This document shows, in pieces, positions 1 to 7,712 of a stretch of 64,000 bases of DNA (its first letter is position 1; every line of letters starts with the position of its first letter). Under the pieces are notes generated by a model. It was not told the origin of the DNA. It worked only from the letters and a program-made list of their open reading frames with translations, and did not search any database. Both the position numbers and the translations under genes were made by a program. This DNA is from Palsa-504 sp963795795. GTDB lineage: Bacteria > Actinomycetota > Actinomycetes > Streptosporangiales > Streptosporangiaceae. Location: NCBI GenBank assembly GCA_963795795.1, contig CAWCJS010000024.1, forward strand, positions 372,001 to 436,000, written 5' to 3'.

Positions 1-821
1 AGGCGACCGCCAAGCGCGAGCGGGACGAGATCCTCACCACCTCCAAGCGCCAGGCCGACGAGATGCGCAGCCAGGCGCAGCGGATCCTGGAGGAGAGCGA
101 GGCCCAGCGCACCCAGGCCGAGGCCGAGTTCGAGATCCAGCTCGCGGCGCGCCGGGAAGAAGCCGAGCGCCAGGAGGCCGAGCGGCTGGCCGCCGCCCAG
201 TCCGCCACGCAGAAGCTGGTCTCCGAGGCCGAGCAGCGGGCGTCCACGGCCGAGCAGCGGGCCGCCAAGGCTTCGGCCCAGGCCGACCAGACCCGCCGGG
301 ACGCGGACCAGCACGCCAGGCAGCTGGTCAGCAACGCCAAGAAGAACGCCGACCAGATCGTCGGCCAGGCCAAGACCCAGGCCGAGCAGCTGCTCGCCGA
401 GGTCAAGGCGGACGCCGAGCGCCGGCGCGCCGCGGCCCAGCGCGAGGTCGACGACCTCACCAGGCAGAAGGACAGCATCGCGAGCCACCTGGCGCAGGTG
501 CGCCAGCTGCTCGGCGGGCAGCTGCCCGGAAGCCTGGCGGCCGAGCCGGCCAAGCCCGCCATCAGCGCCGAGCAGACCGCGCCGCGCAACGGCGGCGGCC
601 CGGCTCCGGCGCCCGCCACGGTCCAGCAGGCTCCGCCTGCGGCCCACCAGGCTCCGCCTGCGGCCCACCAGGTCACCCAGGTGGCCCCGGCCCCGGCCCA
701 GATGGCCGCGCAGCCCACGCAGGTGCAGGCCGCCCGGCCCGCGCCCGCTCCGGCCGGAGCGCAGGCCACGAAGCAGGGGGCCAACGGCAAGGAGGACGAC
801 GAAGACTGGTGGACCGAGTAG
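1..821 (+). CDS. Coiled-coil (DivIVA/filament-like) protein, 3' part
   Basis: This is the carboxy-terminal part of a gene that enters from the left edge; the frame is open from base 3, upstream of the first ATG at 63. The first 150 or so residues are almost pure Ala/Glu/Gln/Arg heptads, a long coiled coil. They are followed by a Pro/Ala/Gln-rich tail and an acidic end (KEDDEDWWTE). Actinomycete proteins of this build include DivIVA-like and Scy/FilP-like cytoskeletal proteins, often annotated cellulose-binding protein, which act in polar growth. I infer that class from composition only; no enzymatic domain is visible. A strong hairpin terminator follows directly, so it ends its transcription unit. 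Confidence 0.75.
   Translation, partial: ATAKRERDEILTTSKRQADEMRSQAQRILEESEAQRTQAEAEFEIQLAARREEAERQEAERLAAAQSATQKLVSEAEQRASTAEQRAAKASAQADQTRRDADQHARQLVSNAKKNADQIVGQAKTQAEQLLAEVKADAERRRAAAQREVDDLTRQKDSIASHLAQVRQLLGGQLPGSLAAEPAKPAISAEQTAPRNGGGPAPAPATVQQAPPAAHQAPPAAHQVTQVAPAPAQMAAQPTQVQAARPAPAPAGAQATKQGANGKEDDEDWWTE
627..668 (+). repeat. 21-bp tandem repeat (x2) in coiled-coil gene
   Basis: Two perfect head-to-tail copies of a 21-base unit encode QAPPAAH twice in the proline-rich tail. The length is a multiple of three, so the reading frame is kept. Confidence 0.85.
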
Positions 822-844
822 GGTCTTCGCCTTCTAGGTAGTCA

Positions 845-887
845 GGCCGCGTCGCCGCTCATGTCCGGAGCGGCGGCGCGGCCTTTT
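845..887 (+). terminator. Rho-independent terminator
   Basis: A 16-bp stem (845-860 with 868-883, one mismatch) encloses a 7-base loop and is followed by TTTT. It lies 24 bases after the stop codon of the coiled-coil gene and also faces the end of the convergent phosphoesterase gene. Confidence 0.85.
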
Positions 888-909
888 GCGTGCCCTGGTG
901 CGGGCGGGG

Positions 910-1401
910 TCAGGTCACCGGCACGATCGTGGCCTCCACCAGGTGCCCGTCTTCGATGCGCAGCACGCCGAGGGTGCCCTGCGGCTGCCGCCTGCGGTCG
1001 GTCGGGGAGCCCGGGTTGACGATGCGCAGGCCGTAGGCGGACTCATCGAGCGGGATGTGCGAATGCCCGAACACGACCAGGTCCGCGCGGGGGAACCTGC
1101 GTCGCATCCGGGCCAGCCGACCGACGGCCGGACCGGAGTCGTGGATCATCGCCACGCTCAGCCCGTCCAGGTCGAACTCGGCGGTCTCGGCGGCGCCCCA
1201 GTCCGCTACGTCCGGCGCGTCGTTGTTCCCGAGCACGGCGACCACCGGAGCGTACTCGGCCAGCTCTTCGAGGACCCGGGCGACGCAGACATCACCCGCG
1301 TGCAGGATGAGGTCCGCTGCGCGCAGGTGCTCGGCCACCCGTGGCGGGCAGGATCGCCAGCGCCGCGGGGCGTGGGTATCGGACAGCACGACGACTCGCA
1401 C
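910..1401 (-). CDS. Metallophosphoesterase, YfcE/MJ0936-like
   Basis: A 163-residue calcineurin-type phosphoesterase. The metal-binding motifs are in order: SDTH near the amino terminus, GDV, GNND and GHSH. Small stand-alone proteins of this family (YfcE type) are Mn-dependent phosphodiesterases; the natural substrate is usually unknown. I chose the GTG at 1401 because the protein then starts directly with the first beta strand (VRVVVLSDTH) and a purine-rich AGGA lies 7 bases upstream. An ATG at 1464 would add 21 residues unlike the family. It is a single gene, convergent with the coiled-coil gene. Confidence 0.85.
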   Translation of the reverse strand: MRVVVLSDTHAPRRWRSCPPRVAEHLRAADLILHAGDVCVARVLEELAEYAPVVAVLGNNDAPDVADWGAAETAEFDLDGLSVAMIHDSGPAVGRLARMRRRFPRADLVVFGHSHIPLDESAYGLRIVNPGSPTDRRRQPQGTLGVLRIEDGHLVEATIVPVT

Positions 1402-1551
1402 GAATTCATCCTGCCCCGCCAATCCGCAATGCGGCCGATCGGAGGAGGAAATTCCGAATTGCACTTATCGGGTAAGTCAGGCGGACACGCGCTTCAACCT
1501 GCTACGATGCCTCGTCCGGCGACTATGTGCGCCGGGGGCGAGAGGGGAAGT

Positions 1552-1596
1552 GGGCCGCCCGGTTGAACGGGCCGGGCGGCCCGATCTGTCCCTTTT
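1552..1596 (+). terminator. Hairpin with T-run, possible terminator or small RNA end
   Basis: A perfect 11-bp GC stem (1552-1562 with 1572-1582) is followed on the plus strand by a run of five T at 1592-1596. No plus-strand gene lies upstream. On the minus strand it follows the stop of the NYN gene but has no T-run there. It could serve as that gene's terminator or end an unannotated short plus-strand transcript. Confidence 0.55.
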
Positions 1597-1625
1597 TCAT
1601 AACGTCTTTGATTGCTTCAGCAGTT

Positions 1626-2063
1626 TTATGGCTTTAGCAAGCCGAGGAGCCAGCCCGGGGACCGCACCTCGGCGCCGGCCGCGACGCAGCGGTCCCTTAG
1701 CTCGCGGTCGGCGGTGACGACGACCCGGCGGCCCGCCAGATCCCGGACCACGGCCACGATCGTGTCGTCCCCATGCCCCGGCGCGTGCACCACCCGGACG
1801 CCGTCACCCGGAGCCTCTTTGATGCGCGAACCCGCGGCGTTGGCGGCGCCCTCGAGCACCATGACGAACTCGGGCGGGCCGGTCTCGCCGGTTTCGCCCG
1901 TTTCGCCGGGGAGAACGGCCCGGCCGCTCGACGCCAGGGCGGCGATCTCGGCGTGCAGGCGGACCGCCGCCCCGGCCCGGTCCCGCCACCAGCCGTCGGG
2001 GCGGGCGCCCATCACGTTCGCGACGTCTACGACGATCGTGGCCGGATGCTCGCTGATGGTCAT
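1626..2063 (-). CDS. NYN-domain (PIN-like) putative ribonuclease
   Basis: A 145-residue protein starting with a beta strand and an acidic DVANV motif, followed by acidic GDD and TADREL motifs. These are spaced as in NYN/YacP-type PIN-like nuclease domains, which cut RNA using clustered aspartates. A short GETGETGETG linker repeat sits in the middle. The ATG at 2063 has a good AGAGGGG ribosome site. It is divergent from sppA with only 36 bases between the starts, so the two promoters must overlap. Function is inferred from fold motifs only. Confidence 0.65.
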   Translation of the reverse strand: MTISEHPATIVVDVANVMGARPDGWWRDRAGAAVRLHAEIAALASSGRAVLPGETGETGETGPPEFVMVLEGAANAAGSRIKEAPGDGVRVVHAPGHGDDTIVAVVRDLAGRRVVVTADRELRDRCVAAGAEVRSPGWLLGLLKP

Positions 2064-2099
2064 CCCCTCTCACCCGAAATGCCCCCGTAAGCTGACCGC

Positions 2100-3827
2100 A
2101 TGGCAGACGCGAAACTCGCCTGGCCGCTCGCCGAACAGGTAACCAGGCTACGGCAGCGCCAGACGGCACCCCTGATCCTCGAGCTGGACCTGACCGACGG
2201 GATCCCCGAAGGGCCGGCGACCGATCCGGTGTCCGCGGTGATGTCCGTGCGCAAGATCCGGCTGCCCGACCTCATCGCGGGCCTGCGCCGCGCGCGCGAC
2301 GACGACCGGGTCCGCGTGCTGGTCGCGAAGGTGGGCGGCAGCCGGATCGGCCTGGCCCGGATGCAGGAGATCCGCGAGGCGGTGGCCGACTTCCGCGCGT
2401 CGGGCAAGCTCGCCGTGGCCTGGGCCGAGTCCTTCGGCGAGTTCACCGGGGGCAACCTGCCCTACTACCTGGCGACCGCGTTCGACCGTATCTACCTGCA
2501 GCCGTCGGGAACCCTCGGGCTTACCGGCGTGGCCGTCGAGCAGGTGTTCCTGCGCGACGCGCTGGCCAGGATCGGCATCGGCTTCCAGAGCGCGAAGCGC
2601 TACGAGTACAAGACGGCCGCCGACCAGCTGACCGAGCAGGGCTTCACCGGGCCCGCCCGGGAGGCCGCCGAGCGCCTGGCCTCCTCGGTCGTCGAACAGC
2701 TGTCGGCCGCCATCGCCGAACGCCGCGGCAAGCCCGCCGCAGACGCCCGAGCCCTGCTGGACCGCGGCCCGTTCCTGGCCGACGACGCCCTGGCCGAGGG
2801 CCTGGTCGACGCGCTGGGTTACCGGGACGAGGTGTACGCCGACGTCCGCAAGCACGCCGGCCAGGACGCGATCCTGCAGTACGTGGGGCGGTACCAGCGG
2901 GCGCACGCGCTGGCCCAGCGGGCCCGCCAGCTGCCGAACTCGCGGGACCGGTTCGTGGCCGTGGTCTACGCGTCCGGCCCGATCAAGCAGGGGCGCAGCA
3001 GCCGCGGCCCGGTCGGTAACGGCGCCATGGGTTCGGACACGGTGTCGGCCGCGCTGCGGCAGGCCCGCGCGGACGACCGGGTGCGCGCCGTCCTGCTGCG
3101 GGTAAACAGCCCTGGCGGTTCGGCCGTGGCGTCCGACACGATCTGGCGTGAGGTCGTCCGGATCCGCGCCGCCGGCAAGCCGGTCGTCGTGTCGATGAGC
3201 GACGTGGCCGCCTCCGGCGGCTACTACATCTCGATGGCCGCCGACGTCATCGTCGCCCAGCCAGGCACGCTGACCGGGTCGATCGGCGTGATCTTGGGCA
3301 AGCCGGTGTTCGCCGATGCGCTGGAGCGGGCCGGGATCACCACCGACTCGGTGGCCGAGGGGGCCCGGGCGACGATGTTCGCGCCCACGCACCCGTTCAC
3401 GCAGGACGAGTGGGACCGGATCAACACGTGGCTGGACGCGGTCTACCGCGACTTCACGCAGAAGGTGGCCCAGGGCCGGCGGATGCCGGTCGACCGGGTC
3501 CACGAGCTGGCCCGCGGCCGGGTCTGGACCGGGGCCGACGCCGCAGAGAACGGCCTGGTCGACGAGCTTGGCGGGATGACGGCCGCGGCCGAAATCGCCC
3601 GCCGCCGGGCGGGCCTGCCCGCCACCGCGCGGCTGCGCGTCTACCCCCGGCTGACCCCGCTCGACCAGCTGCGTCCACCCGAGTCCAGCGAGGCCCGCCC
3701 CGCGGCCGCCGCCGCGCTCGGGCTGAGCTTCGCGGACGGCTGGGGCCCCGCGTGGCGCCTGGCGGCCAGCGCCGGCCTGCCGCCGTACGGACCGCTGATG
3801 CTTCCCGGCACCTGGACGATCACTTGA
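2100..3827 (+). CDS. sppA: Signal peptide peptidase SppA, double-domain type
   Basis: A 575-residue serine protease of the ClpP/crotonase fold that degrades cleaved signal peptides. Two tandem S49 domains are visible. The amino-terminal one carries the catalytic Lys (K171 in YEYKTAAD) and the carboxy-terminal one the catalytic Ser (S372 in ASGGYYIS), matching the Ser/Lys dyad of the E. coli 67-kDa enzyme. No clear transmembrane anchor is seen at the amino terminus, unlike E. coli SppA, so membrane association would have to be peripheral. Its stop overlaps the proposed TTG start of the next gene. Confidence 0.92.
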   Translation: MADAKLAWPLAEQVTRLRQRQTAPLILELDLTDGIPEGPATDPVSAVMSVRKIRLPDLIAGLRRARDDDRVRVLVAKVGGSRIGLARMQEIREAVADFRASGKLAVAWAESFGEFTGGNLPYYLATAFDRIYLQPSGTLGLTGVAVEQVFLRDALARIGIGFQSAKRYEYKTAADQLTEQGFTGPAREAAERLASSVVEQLSAAIAERRGKPAADARALLDRGPFLADDALAEGLVDALGYRDEVYADVRKHAGQDAILQYVGRYQRAHALAQRARQLPNSRDRFVAVVYASGPIKQGRSSRGPVGNGAMGSDTVSAALRQARADDRVRAVLLRVNSPGGSAVASDTIWREVVRIRAAGKPVVVSMSDVAASGGYYISMAADVIVAQPGTLTGSIGVILGKPVFADALERAGITTDSVAEGARATMFAPTHPFTQDEWDRINTWLDAVYRDFTQKVAQGRRMPVDRVHELARGRVWTGADAAENGLVDELGGMTAAAEIARRRAGLPATARLRVYPRLTPLDQLRPPESSEARPAAAAALGLSFADGWGPAWRLAASAGLPPYGPLMLPGTWTIT

Positions 3828-4333
3828 CCGAACGGGCGGTGGTGCACCCCCTGGTGCCTGCGGCCCTCCACTCGTGGACGGCGGGGGTCACGCTGGTGAC
3901 CGTGGCCGACGGCCGCGACGACGTGGGCGCGACGATCAGCGCGTTCTGCCCGGTGTCCGACGACCCGCCGCTGGTCCTGGTGTCGGTGATGGCGGGGTCG
4001 TATCTGGCTGAGGTGTTCGGCCGTCCCGAGGCGCCGCTCACGCGGTTCGCTGTCGTGCTGCTGGCGGCCGAGCAGCGGGTGCTGTCCGGCCGGTTCGCCG
4101 CGGCGGGCCGGCCGGGGGCGCGGCTGATGCTCGACGACGTGCCGCACCGGCGCGGCGCCGACTCCGGCGCGCTGATCGTCGAGGCGGGCCTGGCGGCGCT
4201 GGAGTGTTCCGCCTCGCAGGTGCTCTCGGTTGGGGACCACCTGGCGGTCATCGCGCGGGTCACTAGCGTGCCCTACGTGGCCGAGTCGGGCGAGCCGCTT
4301 GTCCGGTTCCGCCGTCACTACCTATCCCGCTAG
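3824..4333 (+). CDS. Flavin reductase-like FMN-binding split-barrel protein
   Basis: A 169-residue protein of the flavin-reductase-like family: HSWTAGVTLVTVADG, then ISAFCPVSDDPPLVLVSV, the flavin-contacting strands of the FMN split barrel. These proteins reduce FMN/FAD with NAD(P)H or bind flavin as partners of monooxygenases. The start is uncertain: TTG at 3824 overlaps the sppA stop, and GTG at 3839 or 3842 are alternatives; none has a strong ribosome site. Coupling to sppA suggests co-transcription. Confidence 0.7.
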   Translation: MTERAVVHPLVPAALHSWTAGVTLVTVADGRDDVGATISAFCPVSDDPPLVLVSVMAGSYLAEVFGRPEAPLTRFAVVLLAAEQRVLSGRFAAAGRPGARLMLDDVPHRRGADSGALIVEAGLAALECSASQVLSVGDHLAVIARVTSVPYVAESGEPLVRFRRHYLSR

Positions 4334-4376
4334 GCTCGGGTTCTGGAGTCTGGGGTCGTCCCGACGGGAGGCGCTC

Positions 4377-5159
4377 ATGCCTGACTTCGACACCAGCGTC
4401 CCCCACATCGCCCGCGTCTACGATTACTGGCTCGGCGGGACGGACAACTTCCCCGCGGACCGGGCCATGGGCGAGCGGACCCTGCAGGCCTACCCGAACC
4501 TGGCGTACTCGGTGCGCGCCAACCGGGCCTTCCTGGCCCGCGCGGTCCGGTACCTCGCCGGGGAGGCGGGGATCAGGCAGTTCCTCGACGTCGGCACCGG
4601 GATCCCGACGGCCAACAACACCCACGAGGTCGCGCAGCGCGTCGTGCCGCAGTCCCGGATCGTCTACGTCGACCACGACCCGGTCGTGCTCGCCCACGCT
4701 AGGGAGCGGCTGACCAGTACTCCGGAGGGCGCGTGCGCCTACCTGGACGGCGACCTGCGGGATCCGTCCGCGATCCTGGCCGCCGCGGCGGAGACGCTGG
4801 ACTTCGGGCAGCCCGTCGCGGTCATGCTGATCGCGGTCATGCACTTCATCGGGGACGACGGAGAGGCCAGCGCGATCGTGCGGCGGCTGATGGACGCCTG
4901 CGCGCCGGGGAGCTTCCTGACGATCACGCACGCGGCCAGCGACATCGACGCCGAGCAGATGGCCGAGATGGTCCGCCGGCTGAACGAGACCACGGCGGAG
5001 AAGACGACGCTGCGGGACCGGGCCGGCGTGACGCGCCTGTTCGACGGGCTCGAGCTGGCGGACCCCGGCGTGATCCGGGCCGCCGAGTGGCGCCCCGACA
5101 CCGACGCCGAGGCGGCCAGTCCCGCGGCCCTCTGGGCCGGCGTGGCCCGCAAGCCCTAG
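4377..5159 (+). CDS. SAM-dependent methyltransferase, DUF574 family
   Basis: A 260-residue protein beginning TSVPHIARVYDYWLGG, the hallmark opening of the actinobacterial DUF574 (Methyltransf_19) family. The SAM-binding motif FLDVGTGIPT follows near residue 80, and an acidic YVDHDP binds the ribose. Substrates of the family are unknown; paralogues are numerous in actinomycetes. The ATG at 4377 has a GGGAG ribosome site. A hairpin terminator lies 24 bases after the stop. Confidence 0.88.
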   Translation: MPDFDTSVPHIARVYDYWLGGTDNFPADRAMGERTLQAYPNLAYSVRANRAFLARAVRYLAGEAGIRQFLDVGTGIPTANNTHEVAQRVVPQSRIVYVDHDPVVLAHARERLTSTPEGACAYLDGDLRDPSAILAAAAETLDFGQPVAVMLIAVMHFIGDDGEASAIVRRLMDACAPGSFLTITHAASDIDAEQMAEMVRRLNETTAEKTTLRDRAGVTRLFDGLELADPGVIRAAEWRPDTDAEAASPAALWAGVARKP

Positions 5160-5182
5160 GGCCTGCGTGCTAACCCATGAGA

Positions 5183-5218
5183 GTGGCACCGTGCCTATTC
5201 TTCTCGGTACGGTGCCAC
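5183..5218 (+). terminator. Hairpin terminator after methyltransferase gene
   Basis: A 13-bp stem with one mismatch (5183-5195 with 5206-5218) and a 10-base T-rich loop. There is no T-run, as is common in actinomycetes. Confidence 0.65.
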
Positions 5219-5306
5219 ACCTATCGACTGCGCCCAGCCACCCGGTGGGGCCAATGTGGGTGGTGAGGTCTGACGGGCGGGTCCGGTGAGGCCGACGGCT
5301 GCAGAC

Positions 5307-5359
5307 CATGATCATGGCCAGTTCGGGCCACCTGGCGACCATTCCTGGCCATGATCATG
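5307..5359. repeat. 15-bp perfect inverted repeat
   Basis: The arms CATGATCATGGCCAG (5307-5321) and its exact complement (5345-5359) flank a 23-base spacer in the gap between the DUF574 gene and hutI. Each arm contains the self-complementary CATGATCATG. It lies just past the 3' end of hutI and could be its terminator, or a REP-like or protein-binding element. Confidence 0.75.
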
Positions 5360-5374
5360 AACACCACCGGCGCC

Positions 5375-6562
5375 CTAAGGGGCAATGGAGCCTGCGACTA
5401 GGCGGCCTGCCTGCCAGACGGCGGCGATCTGGGGGACGCCCGGGCGGTAGGCCAGGTAGACGTGCGACGGGGCGTCCAGGAGGATCAGGTCGGCGCGGGC
5501 GCCTACGCCTAGGTGGCCGACGTCGGGGCGGCGCAGGGCCCTGGCCCCGCCGGCCGTGGCGGCCCAGACGGCCTCCTGCGTGGTCATCCCCATGTCGCGG
5601 ACGGCCAGCGCGATGCAGAACGGCATGCTGCTCGTGAAGGAGGAGCCGGGGTTGCAGTCGGTGGCCAGGGCTACAGTGACGCCGGCGTCGAGGAGCCGGC
5701 GCGCGTCCGGGTACGGGTGCCTGGTGCCGAACTCCGCGCCCGGCAGCAGCGTCGCGACGACCCGCGCCGAAGCCAGGGTGTCGACGTCAGCGTCGGTCAG
5801 GTACGTGCAGTGGTCGGCTGACGCGGCGCCGGCCTCGGCGGCCACCTTGATCCCGGGTCCGGGCCCCAGCTGGTTGGCGTGGATCCGGGCGGCGAGGCCC
5901 GCCTCCCGGCCGGCGGCCAGGATCGCGGTGGCCGCGTCGGCGCCGAACGCGCCGGTCTCGCAGAACACGTCGATCCACCGCGCGTGCGGCGCGCAGGCCG
6001 CCAGCATCGGGCCGCACACCAGGTCCACGTAGCCGGCCGGGTCGCCGGCGAACTCGGGCGGGACCACGTGCGCGCCGAGGTAGGTCACCTCCGGGGTGAC
6101 CTCGGCGGCGAGCGCGAGTCCCCGCGCCTCGTCGGCCACGGTCAGCCCGTACCCGGACTTGCACTCCAGCGTGGTCGTGCCTTGCCTGGCCATCTCGGCG
6201 ACCAGGCGGGCCAGGTTGGCGCGCAGCGCGTCGTCGGTGGCCGCGCGCGTGGCGGCGACCGTGGTCAAGATCCCGCCCGCCTGGTAGGGGCGGCCCGACA
6301 TCCGGGCGGCGAACTCCGCGCTCCGCTCCCCCGCGAAGACCAGGTGCGCGTGGGAGTCGACGAACCCGGGCAGCACGGCCCGGCCGCCCGCGTCCACGGC
6401 GGAATCGGCCGCGGGGGCCTGGGACGCGGGCCCGGTCCAGGCCACGCGGCCCTCGGCGATAACCAGCGCCGCGTCAGGGCGGGCGGCGAAGGCGCCACCC
6501 TCGCCGTCGTTGGTGACCAGTTCACCGATGTGCGTGATCAGTGTGCTGTCTGGATACGCCAC
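5375..6562 (-). CDS. hutI: Imidazolonepropionase
   Basis: A 395-residue amidohydrolase that opens 4-imidazolone-5-propionate to N-formimino-glutamate in histidine breakdown. The metal site is visible as HAH (71-73), the substrate region as HANQLGPG, then DHCTYL and the terminal metal-binding ATDCNPG. Length matches known HutI. The usual partners HutH, HutU and HutF/HutG are not adjacent. The ammonia-lyase-like protein 12 kb away lacks the catalytic tripeptide, so it is not an obvious replacement. The gap to the upstream gene is about 200 bases, so it probably has its own promoter. Confidence 0.93.
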   Translation of the reverse strand: MAYPDSTLITHIGELVTNDGEGGAFAARPDAALVIAEGRVAWTGPASQAPAADSAVDAGGRAVLPGFVDSHAHLVFAGERSAEFAARMSGRPYQAGGILTTVAATRAATDDALRANLARLVAEMARQGTTTLECKSGYGLTVADEARGLALAAEVTPEVTYLGAHVVPPEFAGDPAGYVDLVCGPMLAACAPHARWIDVFCETGAFGADAATAILAAGREAGLAARIHANQLGPGPGIKVAAEAGAASADHCTYLTDADVDTLASARVVATLLPGAEFGTRHPYPDARRLLDAGVTVALATDCNPGSSFTSSMPFCIALAVRDMGMTTQEAVWAATAGGARALRRPDVGHLGVGARADLILLDAPSHVYLAYRPGVPQIAAVWQAGRLVAGSIAP

Positions 6563-6766
6563 GGCACTAGCTTCCCATCACGAGGCGGGGGCGCGGGCGC
6601 GCTGGCGCTGGACGATCCGCTCCGCACCCCGGGGGGCGACGACGAACCGGTGCTTAAGCCGAGCGCCTCCGGGGCGCCCGGGGACGATCGCGGGGCCGCG
6701 TGGCACCTGGTGGGCGTCGGTCTCAAGGGCGGGGGCAGCTGACCGCCGCCCGGCGGAGGATCCGGC

Positions 6767-7693
6767 TCAGACGGTCGTCCGGTCCGCGGACCGCGGGTCG
6801 CTGACCAGCGTGCCGCTGTGCAGGACGCCGGTCATGGCCCGGGCGCGCCAGGCGGCCGTGGAGTCGTACAGGTCCTGCTCGGTGTCCACCGTCGTGACCA
6901 GGACGCCCGCGACGTTGCGGCGGAGCCGACCGACGGTAATGCCATCGGCCCGGACCACGAAGGACGGCCACAGGCTCTGCGGCGCCGAGGAGTTCGGGCA
7001 GCTGATCCAGACGTGGTTGCTGGCCGCCGCCGCCGTCATCGCGGCGGGCATCGTGATGCCCGGGTAGGTGTGCGTCGCGGCCTGGTTGGCCCGCGCGAAC
7101 TCGGGGCCGATCGCCGCCCCGATCTCGGTCACCCGCGCCGCAGGGATGCCACCCGCATGGAACGAGTGGAAGACCAGGTCGACGCCCTGCCGCTGGTATT
7201 CGCGGTACAGCTCAGGGAATCGGTAGTCGTAGCAGATCAGCGCCCCGCAGCGGACCCCGTTGATGACCCACACGCTGGCGTGGTCTCCGGGGCTGTAGTG
7301 CGCCAGGTCACCTGATCGGCCGTCCGGGGTCCCCGAGCAGAACCGCTTGTCGTACCGGTCCACGACCTGCCCGGCGTCGTCGATGACGTACAGGCTGTTG
7401 TGCGGCAGGTGTCCGTCGCCCAGGCGGTGGGCCGAGCCCAGGACCACCCAGATCCCCGCCTCGCGGGCGCAGCGGAGCACCTCGGCGGTGGCCTGGCGGA
7501 GTGCATCCCAGTCGAACTCTGCGAAGGTCTCGAAGTCAGTCCCCGCGTAACCCGGCAGCGCCGCCTCGGGAAAGTGCGCGACGTCGGCGCCCCGCCGTTT
7601 CGCGGCGTGCACCTGCCGCGTGACGTAACCGAGGTTGGCCTCGATCCTGGCGCTCACCGGGAACTGACACGTCGCGACGCGAACCACGCTCAC
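6767..7693 (-). CDS. Carbon-nitrogen hydrolase (nitrilase superfamily)
   Basis: A 308-residue enzyme with the full catalytic set: Glu43 in FPEAALPGY, Lys116 in RYDKRFC and the nucleophile Cys154 in ICYDYRFPE. Family members hydrolyse amides or carbamoyl groups; the exact substrate cannot be read from the sequence. It begins 19 bases after the end of the LuxR-type regulator gene on the same strand, so the two are likely co-transcribed and the enzyme may be its target. The start MSVVRVATCQF is the usual first beta strand. Confidence 0.88.
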   Translation of the reverse strand: MSVVRVATCQFPVSARIEANLGYVTRQVHAAKRRGADVAHFPEAALPGYAGTDFETFAEFDWDALRQATAEVLRCAREAGIWVVLGSAHRLGDGHLPHNSLYVIDDAGQVVDRYDKRFCSGTPDGRSGDLAHYSPGDHASVWVINGVRCGALICYDYRFPELYREYQRQGVDLVFHSFHAGGIPAARVTEIGAAIGPEFARANQAATHTYPGITMPAAMTAAAASNHVWISCPNSSAPQSLWPSFVVRADGITVGRLRRNVAGVLVTTVDTEQDLYDSTAAWRARAMTGVLHSGTLVSDPRSADRTTV

Positions 7694-7712
7694 GCCATCA
7701 GGATGCCCGCCG

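Noticed and set aside
6538..6766. Short open frame on the plus strand ending at 6742 between hutI and the nitrilase-family gene
   Set aside because: It has mixed protein-like composition but no start codon with a ribosome site, and its upstream part is antisense to hutI. I see no gene in this gap.
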